From: Bog-473 sp963763575
GTDB lineage: Bacteria; Actinomycetota; Acidimicrobiia; Acidimicrobiales; RAAP-2
Assembly (NCBI GenBank): GCA_963763575.1
Contig: CAVXPD010000004.1
Span: forward strand, 310,001 to 374,000
Direction of reading: 5' to 3'
DNA length: 64,000 nucleotides
Part shown: positions 15,065-23,968 of the stretch, piece after piece
Layout of the letters: each line of letters opens with the position of its first letter
How positions within the stretch are numbered: the first letter of the stretch is position 1
Translations under genes and position numbers: made by a program
The notes under the pieces: generated by a model
What the model was told of the DNA's origin: nothing
Databases searched by the model: none
What the model saw: only the letters and a program-made list of their open reading frames with translations

Positions 15065-15768
15065 GCGGGCCTGGATCCGTCACCCACGAAGTCGAAGAGT
15101 TTGCGGTCCCGGTCGAAGGGTCCGGTTCGCCCGGCGAGGCGGTGGTGGCCCACGGTCATCACCGTCCCTTCCGGGGCCTCGAAGGCGACCTCGTCGAACC
15201 CCGCTGCGGCGAAGTCGGCCCGGATCGCGGGGGTGGCGTCGGGCGGGAGGCGGTGGCGGGTCCAGATGACGTGCGCCCCCGGGCCGCACAAGCCCGGCAA
15301 GGCGTGGACGGTGGCGGTGATGTCCGTGGCACTGATGTTGCCGAAGACCCCGCAGACGAGCACCAGGTCGGCCGGGACCTGGGCCTCGTACCAGCGGGCC
15401 AGGGAGGCGTCGCCCTCGACGACGCGCACCTGCTCGCTCACGCCGGCCGCCGCGGCGCGGTCGCGCGCGAAGGCCACGAGCGCCGGGTCGAGCTCCACCA
15501 ACAGCGCGGAGACGTCCGCACGGCGCGCATGGGACGCCACCACGTCGATCACGTCTCGCCCCTGCCCGGCGCACATGCTGACGACCTGGATCGGGCCGGC
15601 GTGCCCGGGCGGGACGGTGTCGAGCACCTCGCGCACCATGGCTTGCACCGTGCGCAGCCGCAGCGACAGGTTCGACGCGGGGTCGTCGTAGGGCGCGTGC
15701 CAGCGGACCCAGTGGGATCCCTCGCCCGAGCCCCGCTGACCGACCGGTCGAGGGTCCTCGGGCGCCAT
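15061..15768 (-). CDS. Class I SAM-dependent methyltransferase
   Basis: 235 residues. Motif I 'VVSMCAGQGRDVIDVV' has the Gly-x-Gly of the SAM loop. The acidic residue after strand 2 is in 'ALLVELDPALVAFA', and motif IV is 'ADLVLVCGVFGNIS'. The C-terminal strand pair ends 'VGHHRLAGRTGPF'. The substrate cannot be told. The ATG at 15768 has TACGAT (15777-15782, reverse strand) eight bases upstream and no Shine-Dalgarno, suggesting leaderless transcription. It is divergent from the DNA methylase at 15829 with only 60 bases between them. Confidence 0.8.
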   Translation of the reverse strand: MAPEDPRPVGQRGSGEGSHWVRWHAPYDDPASNLSLRLRTVQAMVREVLDTVPPGHAGPIQVVSMCAGQGRDVIDVVASHARRADVSALLVELDPALVAFARDRAAAAGVSEQVRVVEGDASLARWYEAQVPADLVLVCGVFGNISATDITATVHALPGLCGPGAHVIWTRHRLPPDATPAIRADFAAAGFDEVAFEAPEGTVMTVGHHRLAGRTGPFDRDRKLFDFVGDGSRPA

Positions 15769-15828
15769 GGTGGCCCATCGTAGGGTGGGTCCTCGTGACG
15801 GCCCGACGCCCGAGTCCGTGACCGCCCC

Positions 15829-17001
15829 GTGATCAAGTACCTCGGCTCCAAGCGCCGGCTCGTCCCGGTCCTGCGCGAGATCTGCCGTGCGTCGGGTGCC
15901 CGCACGGCGCTCGATCTCTTCACGGGCACCACCCGCGTGGCCCAGGCCTTCAAGGCGGAGGGGGTCCACGTGGCGGCGGTGGACAGCGCGCGCTACGCGC
16001 ACGTCTTCGCCCGCACCTACGTCGAGACGGACGCCGGTGCGATCGACCGGCGTGCCCTGCGCACCGCGGTCCGCCGCCTCAACGCCCTCCCCGGCCGGCC
16101 GGGCTACGTGCACGACACCTTCAGCCGCGAGGCTCGCTTCTTCCAGCCCGACAACGCGGCGCGGATCGACGTTGTGCGCGACGCCATCGAGGCGCGCTAC
16201 GCCGGCTCACCACTCCATCCCCTGCTCCTCACCAGCCTCATCGAGGCGGCGGACCGGGTCGACTCGACCACCGGCGTACAGATGGCCTACGTGAAGCAGT
16301 GGGCCCCCCGCTCGTACAACCCGCTCGAGTTGCGCGTCCCCGAGCTCCTGGCCGGCCCCGGGCGCGCCGTCCTCGGCGACGCGGTCGCGCTGGCCCCCCT
16401 GCTCGGCCACTTCGACCTGGCCTACCTGGACCCGCCCTACAACCAGCACCGCTACTTCACCAACTACCACGTGTGGGAGACGCTGGTCGCCTGGGACGCG
16501 CCCGAGGCCTACGGCGTCGCCCGCAAGCGGATCGACGCGCGCGACCCGTCGACGCACTCGGTCTTCAACTCCAAGCGCACGATGTCGGCCGCACTCACCT
16601 CGGTCGTGCGTTCTGTGGACTGCGACCTGCTCGTGCTCTCGTACAACGACGAGTCGTGGCTCGCCCTTGACGAGCTCGAGGCCATCTGCGCCGAGGCCGG
16701 GTCGAACAGCCCGTCGCCGCGTGCCGTCGCCACGCTCACCTTCGACTCCGCGCGCTACGTGGGTGCGCGGATCGGCATCTTCGACCCCGCGGGGCGCAAG
16801 GTCGGCCGGGTCGGCCACCTCTCCAACCAGGAGTTGCTGGTCTTCGCCGGAGAGGCGGCGCTCGTGCGCCACGTGGTCGACGCCGTGCGCTCGTTGCCGC
16901 CCGCTGCGTCCGCTCCGCCGCCGGCAACCACGTCCCTCGCCGCCCCAACCGCCGAGACCGACGACGGGCGCCGGGCGGATCGGCTACAACAGGCAACGTG
17001 A
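15829..17001 (+). CDS. D12-class DNA adenine methylase, solitary
   Basis: 390 residues. 'IKYLGSKRRLVPVL' is the N-terminal SAM-binding lead of Dam/D12 enzymes, 'ALDLFTGTTRVAQAFKAEG' is motif I (residues 28-44) and the catalytic motif IV 'YLDPPYNQHRYF' is at 199-210. These enzymes methylate N6 of adenine in a short target. No restriction endonuclease or specificity gene is adjacent, so it is an orphan, possibly housekeeping, methylase. The C-terminal 45 residues are Ala/Pro-rich and probably disordered. A GTG start; the last four bases overlap the PPK2 gene (GTGA). Confidence 0.85.
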   Translation: MIKYLGSKRRLVPVLREICRASGARTALDLFTGTTRVAQAFKAEGVHVAAVDSARYAHVFARTYVETDAGAIDRRALRTAVRRLNALPGRPGYVHDTFSREARFFQPDNAARIDVVRDAIEARYAGSPLHPLLLTSLIEAADRVDSTTGVQMAYVKQWAPRSYNPLELRVPELLAGPGRAVLGDAVALAPLLGHFDLAYLDPPYNQHRYFTNYHVWETLVAWDAPEAYGVARKRIDARDPSTHSVFNSKRTMSAALTSVVRSVDCDLLVLSYNDESWLALDELEAICAEAGSNSPSPRAVATLTFDSARYVGARIGIFDPAGRKVGRVGHLSNQELLVFAGEAALVRHVVDAVRSLPPAASAPPPATTSLAAPTAETDDGRRADRLQQAT

Positions 17002-17951
17002 GCAAGCACGATCGCGGGGCCCACGGCGGCCACCCGGACGACCGCTCGGGGAGCGGGACGGACAAAGGCGGGCGCGGCTATCCCACCCTCGAGGACTCCG
17101 ACCTGTCGCTTCGGCTGTCCAAGGACGAGGAGAGCAAGCGACTGGGCCAGGCCCAGCGCCGCCTGCTCCACCTGCGGCTCATCAACGGCGGCCAGCTCAG
17201 CCACGGCAAGCTCGGCCCCCCGGTGTGCATCGTCTTCGAAGGCTGGGACGCCGCCGGCAAGGGTGGCGCCATCAAACGGTTGGTCGAGCCGCTCGACCCC
17301 CGCCACGTCCACGTCGCGCCGTTCGCGGCGCCCACGCCGGACGAGCTGCGGCACCACTTCCTGTGGCGGTTCTGGCCCCCGTTGCCCGGCTGGGGGGGCA
17401 TGACCGTCTTCGACCGCAGCTGGTACGGCCGCGTCCTCGTCGAGCGCGTCGAGCACCTGGCGACCGAAGTGCAGTGGCGCCGGGCCTACGAGGAGATCAA
17501 CGACTTCGAGCACACGCTGGCCGAAGAGGGCATGATCGTGATCAAGCTCTGGATGCACATGTCCCACGAGGAGCAGCTGCGCCGCTTCCTCCGGCGCCGC
17601 GACGACCCGCTCAAGTCCTGGAAGCTGACTGAAGAGGACTGGCGCAACCGAGAGAAGCGGCCCGAGTACGACGACGCGGTGTCCGACATGCTGCGCCTTA
17701 CCAACGGCCCGCTCGCGCCTTGGGACGTGATCTCGTCGGAGAACAAGCGCAACGGCCGGGTCGAGGTGATCGAGACCGTGATCCGGCGCATGGAGGAGGG
17801 GATGGCCCGCTGGGCCGTCCCCGTGCCGTCGCGCGACGCCGACGAGGAGAAGACCGAGCTTGCCCTGATGATGGACGACGCCGAGTTCCAGCTCGGCCCG
17901 GACGGCTCGGCCAACGGCGCCGACGAGGCCGCGCAGCGGCTCCAGGCATGA
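16998..17951 (+). CDS. ppk2: Polyphosphate kinase 2 family protein
   Basis: 317 residues. After a disordered 35-residue lead, the PPK2 core shows Walker A 'GWDAAGKGG' (82-90), Walker B 'FDRSWYGR' (138-145) and the lid 'KSWKLTEEDWRNREKRPEY' (near 210-230). PPK2 enzymes transfer phosphate between polyphosphate and nucleotides; the class (ADP, GDP or AMP acceptor) cannot be fixed by eye. The C-terminal 40 residues are acidic and variable. The GTG start overlaps the methylase stop, an unusual operon partner. Confidence 0.9.
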   Translation: MSKHDRGAHGGHPDDRSGSGTDKGGRGYPTLEDSDLSLRLSKDEESKRLGQAQRRLLHLRLINGGQLSHGKLGPPVCIVFEGWDAAGKGGAIKRLVEPLDPRHVHVAPFAAPTPDELRHHFLWRFWPPLPGWGGMTVFDRSWYGRVLVERVEHLATEVQWRRAYEEINDFEHTLAEEGMIVIKLWMHMSHEEQLRRFLRRRDDPLKSWKLTEEDWRNREKRPEYDDAVSDMLRLTNGPLAPWDVISSENKRNGRVEVIETVIRRMEEGMARWAVPVPSRDADEEKTELALMMDDAEFQLGPDGSANGADEAAQRLQA

Positions 17952-17991
17952 GGACACGAACACCCGAGGACACGAGGACATGAGGACATGA
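17949..17991. repeat. Short GAGGACA(C/T) direct repeats between ppk2 and the luciferase-like gene
   Basis: GAGGACAC/GAGGACAT-type octamers recur four times (near 17953, 17967, 17975 and 17983), ending in ATGAG at the next gene's start. GAGGACATG supplies an AGGA ribosome site directly upstream of the ATG at 17988, so slippage here could place alternative start codons. Low complexity, with no wider structure seen. Confidence 0.55.
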
Positions 17992-18968
17992 GCCCCGCCC
18001 CGCGGCCTGGCATCACCATCCCCTTCGACGGCGTGCCGCTGCACGCCCATCGCGAGTGGTTCGCCCGGCTGCGCGAGCTCGGCTACACCGACGTGTGGTC
18101 GGCCGAGGTGGACGGGGCGGACGGCTTCACCCCGCTCGCGCTGGCTGCCGCCTGGGAGCCTTCGCTCAACTTGGGCGTGGCCATCACCCCGGCCTACACC
18201 CGGGGCCCGGCGCTGTTGGCCCAGAGCCTCGCCGCCATGGCCGACGCCGCGCCCGGCCGTTTCGCCTGCGGGCTCGGGGTCTCGTCACAGGTGATCGTGG
18301 CCAATTGGAACGGCCTGGCCTTCGAGCACCAGTACCGTCGCATGCGCGACACCCTGCGCTTCCTCCGCCTCGCCTTCAGCGGGGAGAAGGTGACGGAGGA
18401 CTTCGGCACGTTCAGCGTCAAAGGCTTTCGCCTGGCCCGCCTCCCCGAGCAGCTGCCTCCCGTCTACCTGGCGGCGCTGCGGCCCGGGATGCTGCACCTG
18501 GCCGGGCGGGAGGCGGACGGCGCCATCCTCAACTGGCTGAGCGCCGAGGACGTCGCCACCTCGGCGGCCGAGGTGGCCAAGGCGGCCGAGGGCGCGCCCC
18601 GCGAGATCGCGGCGCGCATCTTCGTCGTCGTGTGCGAGGACGAAGGCGTGGCCCGGACGATCGGGCGGCGCATGATCACGGCCTACCTCAACGTCGAGGC
18701 CTACGCCGAGTTCCACCGCTGGCTCGGCCGGGGGCCCGCCCTTCAGCCCATGTGGGACGCCTGGGCCGCCGGGGACCGCAAGGCGGCGCTCGCCGCCATT
18801 CCCGACGAGGTGGTGGACGACCTCGTCGTCCACGGCTCGGTCGACGAGTGCCGCGCCCATGTCCAGCGCTATGTCGACCATGGCGTGACGATCCCCGCCC
18901 CGATGATCATCCCCGTCGGCATCGACCTCGCCGACGCCGTCGCCGGCCTCTCCCCCGCGGCCGGCTGA
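17988..18968 (+). CDS. LLM-class (luciferase-like) F420-dependent oxidoreductase
   Basis: 326 residues of TIM-barrel luciferase-like fold. Family segments are 'REWFARLRELGYTDVWSAEV', 'LNLGVAITPAYTRGPALLAQ', 'GRFACGLGVSSQVIVANWNG' and 'PVYLAALRPGMLHLAGREAD'. Members use reduced F420 or FMN to oxidise or reduce small organics; the F420 branch is likely in this group but not provable by eye. It starts a run of catabolic-looking genes (amidase, cupin, P450) on the same strand with gaps of 20-50 bases. Substrate unknown. Confidence 0.85.
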   Translation: MSPAPRPGITIPFDGVPLHAHREWFARLRELGYTDVWSAEVDGADGFTPLALAAAWEPSLNLGVAITPAYTRGPALLAQSLAAMADAAPGRFACGLGVSSQVIVANWNGLAFEHQYRRMRDTLRFLRLAFSGEKVTEDFGTFSVKGFRLARLPEQLPPVYLAALRPGMLHLAGREADGAILNWLSAEDVATSAAEVAKAAEGAPREIAARIFVVVCEDEGVARTIGRRMITAYLNVEAYAEFHRWLGRGPALQPMWDAWAAGDRKAALAAIPDEVVDDLVVHGSVDECRAHVQRYVDHGVTIPAPMIIPVGIDLADAVAGLSPAAG

Positions 18969-18996
18969 CCGGGACAGCGAGCGCTTCGGGCCTGGC

Positions 18997-20409
18997 ATGG
19001 CAGACATCGACTTCCGCACCACGTCGCTCGCGCGGCTGAGCGGCGCGGTCCGGGCCAAGGAGACGAGCGCCCGGGAGCTGACCGAAGTCGCGCTGGACCG
19101 GATCGAGCGGCTCGACCCCGCCTACAACGCCTTCGTCGCCGTCGACGGCGAGCGTGCGCTCTCCGAGGCGGCGGCCATCGACGTGCGCGTCGCTGCGGGC
19201 GAGGACCCGGGTCCGCTCGCCGGGATCCCTCTCGGGGTGAAGGACCTCCAGAGCGCCGTCGGTTACCGCACGACCTACGGCTCCGCACTGCACGCCGACG
19301 ACCCTCCCGCCGTGGCGGACGACCCGTTCGTGGCCCGGATGCGGGCGGCCGGCTGCGTGGTGGTGGGCAAGACCAACACGCCCGAGTTCGGCTGGATGGG
19401 CAATACGACCAACGCCGTCTTCGGCCCGTCACGGAACCCGTGGGACACCTCGCGCGGCCCCGGCGGCTCCTCGGGCGGCGCAGCCGCCGCGCTGGCCGCC
19501 GGCATGGTGCCCCTGGCCACCGGCTCGGACGGCGGCGGCTCCATCCGCATCCCCTCCGCCTGCTGCGGGCTGTCCGGCATGAAACCCTCTCTGGGCCGCG
19601 TTCCCAGCGGCGGCCCCAATCCCCCGGGCTGGCCCGACCTCTCCACCAACGGCCCCATGGCCTGCCGCATCGCCGACGTGGCGTGGGCACTCGACGTCGC
19701 CGTCGGCCCCGACCCCACCGACCTGCGCGCCCTCCCCCGCCCCGAGGCGTCCTGGCTCGCCGCGCTCGACGACGCGCACGTCCCGGTCCAGGTGGCCTAC
19801 GCGCCCACGCTCGGCTACGCCACTGTGGACGACGAGGTCGCCGCCGCCTGCCGCCGCGCCGTCGAGGTGCTCGAGACGCTGGGCGCCAAGGTCACGGTCT
19901 TGGACTCCGTCTTCGACGACGACCCTGCCCCCGACTTCCTCACCTTCACCGCGGCCTGCACGTTGCGCACCCTGCGCCCCTACATGGGCCACCCGCGCTG
20001 GGAGGAGGTGCACCCGGTCCTCCGCCACTTCGTCGACCTCGCGCAATCGACCACCGCCGAAGAGCTGCTGCAGATCCTGGACCGCTTCCACCTCATGAAC
20101 CTGCGCCTGGTCGAGCTCTTCCACACGTCGCGCATCCTCGTCACGCCCACCTGTGCGGGTGTGGCGCCCTTCGCCGACGAGATCACGAGCACCGTCAACG
20201 GAGAGACGACGGCGAACTGGGTCCACTTCACCTATCCCTTCAACATGACCCGGTCGCCGGCGGCGACGGTGCGCGCGGGCATGAGCAGTGGGGGGCTCCC
20301 CATCGGCGTCCAGCTGATCGGGCCCCAGCACGCAGACCTCGTGGTGCTGCGCACCGCAGCCGCCCTCGAGGCGGCGCTCGGCCTCGATACGCTCGCCCCG
20401 CCGCCCTGA
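18997..20409 (+). CDS. Amidase-signature-family amidohydrolase
   Basis: 470 residues. The catalytic triad is visible as K82 in 'GVKDLQ', S158 in 'GPGGSSGGAAAALA' and nucleophile S182 in 'TGSDGGGSIRIP'. The Gly/Ser-rich signature runs from 154 to 190. The C-terminal half carries 'AGMSSGGLPIGVQLIG', a second conserved segment of these enzymes. They hydrolyse amides through an acyl-serine intermediate. With no GatB or GatC gene nearby and gene context of oxidoreductases, a small-molecule amidase is more likely than GatA. It lies 28 bases after the luciferase-like gene. Confidence 0.88.
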   Translation: MADIDFRTTSLARLSGAVRAKETSARELTEVALDRIERLDPAYNAFVAVDGERALSEAAAIDVRVAAGEDPGPLAGIPLGVKDLQSAVGYRTTYGSALHADDPPAVADDPFVARMRAAGCVVVGKTNTPEFGWMGNTTNAVFGPSRNPWDTSRGPGGSSGGAAAALAAGMVPLATGSDGGGSIRIPSACCGLSGMKPSLGRVPSGGPNPPGWPDLSTNGPMACRIADVAWALDVAVGPDPTDLRALPRPEASWLAALDDAHVPVQVAYAPTLGYATVDDEVAAACRRAVEVLETLGAKVTVLDSVFDDDPAPDFLTFTAACTLRTLRPYMGHPRWEEVHPVLRHFVDLAQSTTAEELLQILDRFHLMNLRLVELFHTSRILVTPTCAGVAPFADEITSTVNGETTANWVHFTYPFNMTRSPAATVRAGMSSGGLPIGVQLIGPQHADLVVLRTAAALEAALGLDTLAPPP

Positions 20410-20429
20410 CCCGAGAGGAGCACCCACCC

Positions 20430-20903
20430 ATGTCGATCGCCAGCCCCACCAGCCGTGACGTCGTCCGCCTCGTGTCAGAGGAGGACGCGCCCTGGGCCGA
20501 CACCGGCATCGGCGTCCTGCTCAAGGTGGTGCGCTTCGACGTCGCGCACGGTACCTGGGTCATCCTCAACCGGTTCCGCCCCGGCGTGCAGCTGCAGACC
20601 CACCGTCACACCGGTTCGGTCGACGCGTTCACCTCGTCCGGCCGCTGGCACTACCTCGAGTACGACTTCTACGTCACCGCCGGCTCGTACCTCTTCGAGC
20701 CGGCGAACTCGGTGCACACCCTGCACGTGCCCGGGGACAACCCCGTCGACACCGACGTCTGCTTCATCATCGAGGGCGCGCTGCTGAACCTGGCGGCCGA
20801 CGGCTCGGTGGAGTCGGTCTCCGACGGCCCCGGGACGCTCGAGGCCTACTACGCGCTGCTCGAGGCGCAGGGCGACCCGCGCCCCAACGGCCTCATCGTC
20901 TGA
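20430..20903 (+). CDS. Cupin protein of the 2,4'-dihydroxyacetophenone-dioxygenase type
   Basis: 157 residues of double-stranded beta-helix. 'RFRPGVQLQTHRHTGSVDAF' contains the His-x-His and downstream acidic residue of cupin motif 1, followed by 'WHYLEYDFYVTAGSYLFEP' and 'SVHTLHVP'. Related ChrR-like cupins cleave aryl ketones with iron or act as zinc-bound sensors; the fit is to the dioxygenase-type group. GAGAGGAG precedes the ATG at 20430 by 6-7 bases. Probably co-transcribed with the amidase 20 bases upstream. Confidence 0.72.
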   Translation: MSIASPTSRDVVRLVSEEDAPWADTGIGVLLKVVRFDVAHGTWVILNRFRPGVQLQTHRHTGSVDAFTSSGRWHYLEYDFYVTAGSYLFEPANSVHTLHVPGDNPVDTDVCFIIEGALLNLAADGSVESVSDGPGTLEAYYALLEAQGDPRPNGLIV

Positions 20904-20953
20904 GCCGGCGGGCGGGCCGGATCTCCGGGGAACGACCGTGCGGACTGACGGCC

Positions 20954-22144
20954 ATGGGAACTGACGCCGGTCCCCTGCTCGACCCCGCCCTCTACGCGGA
21001 GGGCGACCCCTTCGCGCTCTACGCCCGACTGCGCCACGAGGCGCCGGTGTGCTGGGTGGAGCGCGAGGGGGGCGGGTTCTGGGCGGTGACGACACACCGC
21101 GAGGTCTCCGCCATCGGGGCCGACCCCGGCGGCTTCTGCTCCTCGCGCGGGATCCTCGTCGACGAGATCGGCACCGTCTACGACGACCCGCCGACCATGA
21201 TGCACACCGACCCGCCGCGCCATACGCGGTACCGGCGCCTCGTACAGCCGGGCTTCAAGCCGTCCATGGTGCGGCTCATGGAGGAGGGGGTGACGGCCAA
21301 GGCCCGAGCGCTCATCGACGCCATTGTGCCCGGCGTACCGGTCGACGTCGTGACGGCACTGTCCATCCCCTTCCCCCTCCAGGTCATCTGCGAGCTGCTC
21401 GGCGTGGACGGGTCGCAATGGCCGCGCTTCTTCGAGTGGTCCGAGGCCGTGATCCCCGGCGAGAGCGAACGCTCCGAGACCGAACGAGCAGAGCTGCAGG
21501 CCGAGATGTGGGGCTATCTCGTCGGAGTGGCCGAGGAGCGCCGGCTCGACCCGGCCGAGGACCTGGTGTCGGTGCTCGCCACCGTCGGCGAGGGCGACTC
21601 GGGCTCAGATCGCCTGACCGAGGCCGAGCTCGCCATGTTCTTGATCCAGCTGCTCGTGGCAGGGAACGAGACGACGCGCAACCTCGTCTCCGCCGGCCTG
21701 GTTGCGCTGGCCGCCCACCCCGAGCAGTGGGCCGCCCTGCGGGCGGACCCCCACCTCGTCCCCGCTGCCGTCGAAGAGCTGTTGCGCTGGACCACCCCGG
21801 TCATCTCGTTCATGCGCACCGCCACCGCCGACCGCACCATGCGGGGAAAGGCCGTGGCGGAGGGTGACCCCGTTCTGCTCGTCTATGCGTCGGCCAACAG
21901 GGACGAGGAAGTTTTCGGCGACGACGCCGCGTCGCTGCGCGTCGACCGCGACCCCAACCCCCACGTCAGCTTCGGCTTCGGGCCGCACTTCTGCCTCGGT
22001 GCCGCTCTGGCCCGGCTCGAGGGCCGGGTCGTCCTGACGGAGCTCCTCGAGCGTTTCGCCACCGTGACCCTCGCCGGGCCGGTCGAGCGGACGGCCAGCC
22101 CGGTGATCGCCGGCGTCCGGCACGCCCCGCTCGTCTTCGCGTAG
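20954..22144 (+). CDS. Cytochrome P450
   Basis: 396 residues. Hallmarks are the I-helix oxygen groove 'AGNETT' (236-241), the K-helix Glu-x-x-Arg in 'EELLR' (274-278) and the haem loop 'FGFGPHFCLGAALARLE' with Cys347 as the iron ligand. No membrane anchor is present, so it is a soluble class I P450 needing ferredoxin and reductase partners, which are not encoded here. It closes the plus-strand group beginning at 17988. Substrate unknown; it differs from the CYP125-like protein at 56326 in the substrate-recognition regions. Confidence 0.92.
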   Translation: MGTDAGPLLDPALYAEGDPFALYARLRHEAPVCWVEREGGGFWAVTTHREVSAIGADPGGFCSSRGILVDEIGTVYDDPPTMMHTDPPRHTRYRRLVQPGFKPSMVRLMEEGVTAKARALIDAIVPGVPVDVVTALSIPFPLQVICELLGVDGSQWPRFFEWSEAVIPGESERSETERAELQAEMWGYLVGVAEERRLDPAEDLVSVLATVGEGDSGSDRLTEAELAMFLIQLLVAGNETTRNLVSAGLVALAAHPEQWAALRADPHLVPAAVEELLRWTTPVISFMRTATADRTMRGKAVAEGDPVLLVYASANRDEEVFGDDAASLRVDRDPNPHVSFGFGPHFCLGAALARLEGRVVLTELLERFATVTLAGPVERTASPVIAGVRHAPLVFA

Positions 22145-22154
22145 CTCCGAATAC

Positions 22155-22199
22155 GGGTCACCTCTAGACGGTTCGCGTCGTTGTGCCTAGAGGTAACCC
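22155..22199. terminator. Hairpin between convergent P450 and MFS genes
   Basis: GGGT-c-ACCTCTAG (22155-22167) pairs with CTAGAGGT-a-ACCC (22187-22199): a 12-bp stem with one C/A mismatch and a loop of about 19 bases. GGGTAACCC occurs again immediately after. The position in the 99-base gap between convergent genes suits a bidirectional terminator. Confidence 0.65.
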
Positions 22200-22243
22200 G
22201 GGGTAACCCATATACGGCGGAGACTTCCGCCCGATGACGCCTC

Positions 22244-23893
22244 TCAGGGCGGCGTCAGCGCCAGCCCCTCGGGGCAATCCACGCACGGCGCGTCCTCGGT
22301 CGTGACGGCCTCGGCGTCCTCCCGGCCCGGGAGGAGCCGGAACGCGGCCACCGCCCCGACCACCGCGACGCCGGCGCCCGCGAGGCACGCCACCAGCAAC
22401 CCGCTGTGGAAGGCGTTGAACACGATCGACTCGAGCGCGGGCCGCACCGCGTGTGGGGCCCGGTGCACCACGGCCAGCGCCGCCGCCACGGACTGGTGGG
22501 ACTCCGCCTTGGGCACCGCGGGGATGGGCAACGGCCGGAAGGCGCTGATGATCTTCGGCCCGTACGACGAGGCGAAGATCGAGCCGAAGACGGCCACGCC
22601 GAGCGTCCCACCGAGCTCGCGGGTCGTGTTGTTGACCCCGGCGGCGGCGCCGCGCTGCTCGTCGGGCACCGAGCCCATGACGGCCTCGGCCGTGGGCGCC
22701 GTGATGGACGACAGCCCGATCGCCAACAGGACCATGGACACGATGAGCGGCCCGAAGTAGGCGGTCGAGGCCTCCGAGTTGAAGGCGGACACCACCAGGC
22801 CGGCCGCCATCGACAGCAGGCCGAGCGTCACCACGAGTCGGGTCCCGACCCGCAGCGCCACCACCGCAGCGAGCGGTGTGACCACTGCGGCGACGATGGC
22901 GAAGGGCAGGGTGTGCACGCCGGCCGACAACGTCGAGTAGCCCTTCACGAACTGGAAGTACTCGGTGATGAGGAAGATGAACCCGAAGAGGCTGAAGAAC
23001 GCCACCGAGATGGACAAAGCGCCCCCGGTGAAGCGGGGGATGCGAAAGACGCGCACGTCGAGCAGCGGTCCCGCGGTGCGCAGCTCCACGAAGGTGAACA
23101 GCGTGAGCAGGACCGCCGCGGCGCCGAAGCAGGCCAGGGTCCCCGTGGCCGTCCAGCCCCACTGCGGCCCCTCGATGATGGCGAGCACCAGCGAGGTGAC
23201 CCCCGCCGTCGAGATCACCACGCCCCGCAGGTCGAAGGAGTGCTGGCGGATCCTGGGCAGCCGCGGGATCAGCATCTGCCCTGCGACGAGCGTCACGACC
23301 ACGATGGGGACGTTGACGAGGAAGATCGAGCCGTACCAGAAGTGCTCGAGCAGCGCGCCGCCGACGACTGGGCCGAAGGCGACCGCGATCCCCGACGTCG
23401 CGCCCCAGATGCCCAGTGCCTTCTGGCGCTCGGCGTGGTCCGGGAAGACGGTCGTCAGGATGGCCAGGCTGGCCGGGAAGATGAACGCGGCCGCGATGCC
23501 CATGAGCGCGCGGGTGGCGATGAGCGTGCCCGTCGAGTGCGACGCCGCGGCAGCCGCGGAGAAGATACCGAAGAAGACGAGCCCCACCTGCATGGTGCCT
23601 TTGCGCCCGAGGCGGTCGCCCACCCCGCCGCCGGCCAGGAGCAGCCCGGCGAACGCGAGGCTGTACGCGTCGACGATCCACTGCAGCGAGGTGATCGAGG
23701 CGCCGAGATGCCGGTTCAGCGTCGGCAGCGCGACATTGACGATTGTGTTGTCGACCACGACCAAGAACACGCTCAGGCAGAGCACCGGCAGGATCAGCCA
23801 GCGGCGGTCGGTCGGCGTCGGCTCGCTGCCGGCGCCGGTCCCGGTCACGATCCCGTGCTCGGGAGGCGAGGTCTCGAGGGTGCGTCCAGTCAT
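22244..23893 (-). CDS. DHA2-type (EmrB/QacA-like) MFS drug-efflux transporter
   Basis: 549 residues with about 14 predicted transmembrane helices. Motif A in the 2-3 loop reads 'GVGDRLGRKGTMQVG', motif C reads 'AVAFGPVVGGALL' and the N-terminal helix reads 'VLCLSVFLVVVDNTIVNVALP'. The family exports hydrophobic drugs by proton antiport at the cell membrane. The ATG at 23893 is preferred over one at 23917 because GAAGGAGCC lies just upstream. It is divergent from a TetR regulator with a palindromic operator between them, the usual arrangement for an inducible pump. Confidence 0.9.
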   Translation of the reverse strand: MTGRTLETSPPEHGIVTGTGAGSEPTPTDRRWLILPVLCLSVFLVVVDNTIVNVALPTLNRHLGASITSLQWIVDAYSLAFAGLLLAGGGVGDRLGRKGTMQVGLVFFGIFSAAAAASHSTGTLIATRALMGIAAAFIFPASLAILTTVFPDHAERQKALGIWGATSGIAVAFGPVVGGALLEHFWYGSIFLVNVPIVVVTLVAGQMLIPRLPRIRQHSFDLRGVVISTAGVTSLVLAIIEGPQWGWTATGTLACFGAAAVLLTLFTFVELRTAGPLLDVRVFRIPRFTGGALSISVAFFSLFGFIFLITEYFQFVKGYSTLSAGVHTLPFAIVAAVVTPLAAVVALRVGTRLVVTLGLLSMAAGLVVSAFNSEASTAYFGPLIVSMVLLAIGLSSITAPTAEAVMGSVPDEQRGAAAGVNNTTRELGGTLGVAVFGSIFASSYGPKIISAFRPLPIPAVPKAESHQSVAAALAVVHRAPHAVRPALESIVFNAFHSGLLVACLAGAGVAVVGAVAAFRLLPGREDAEAVTTEDAPCVDCPEGLALTPP

Positions 23894-23926
23894 CTCGGCT
23901 CCTTCCATGGCAAGCAATAGAACGGT

Positions 23927-23944
23927 GTGCTATAGTTATAGCAC
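23927..23944. promoter_or_regulatory. TetR-type operator GTGCTATA-gt-TATAGCAC
   Basis: A perfect 8-bp inverted repeat around a two-base centre, lying between divergent MFS and TetR genes. TATAGT inside it could serve as a -10 element, so a bound dimer would block transcription, probably of both genes. A second palindrome CCTTTAAAGG (23950-23959) overlaps the ribosome site of the TetR gene. Confidence 0.75.
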
Positions 23945-23968
23945 GATGTCCTTTAAAGGGAACCCTCG

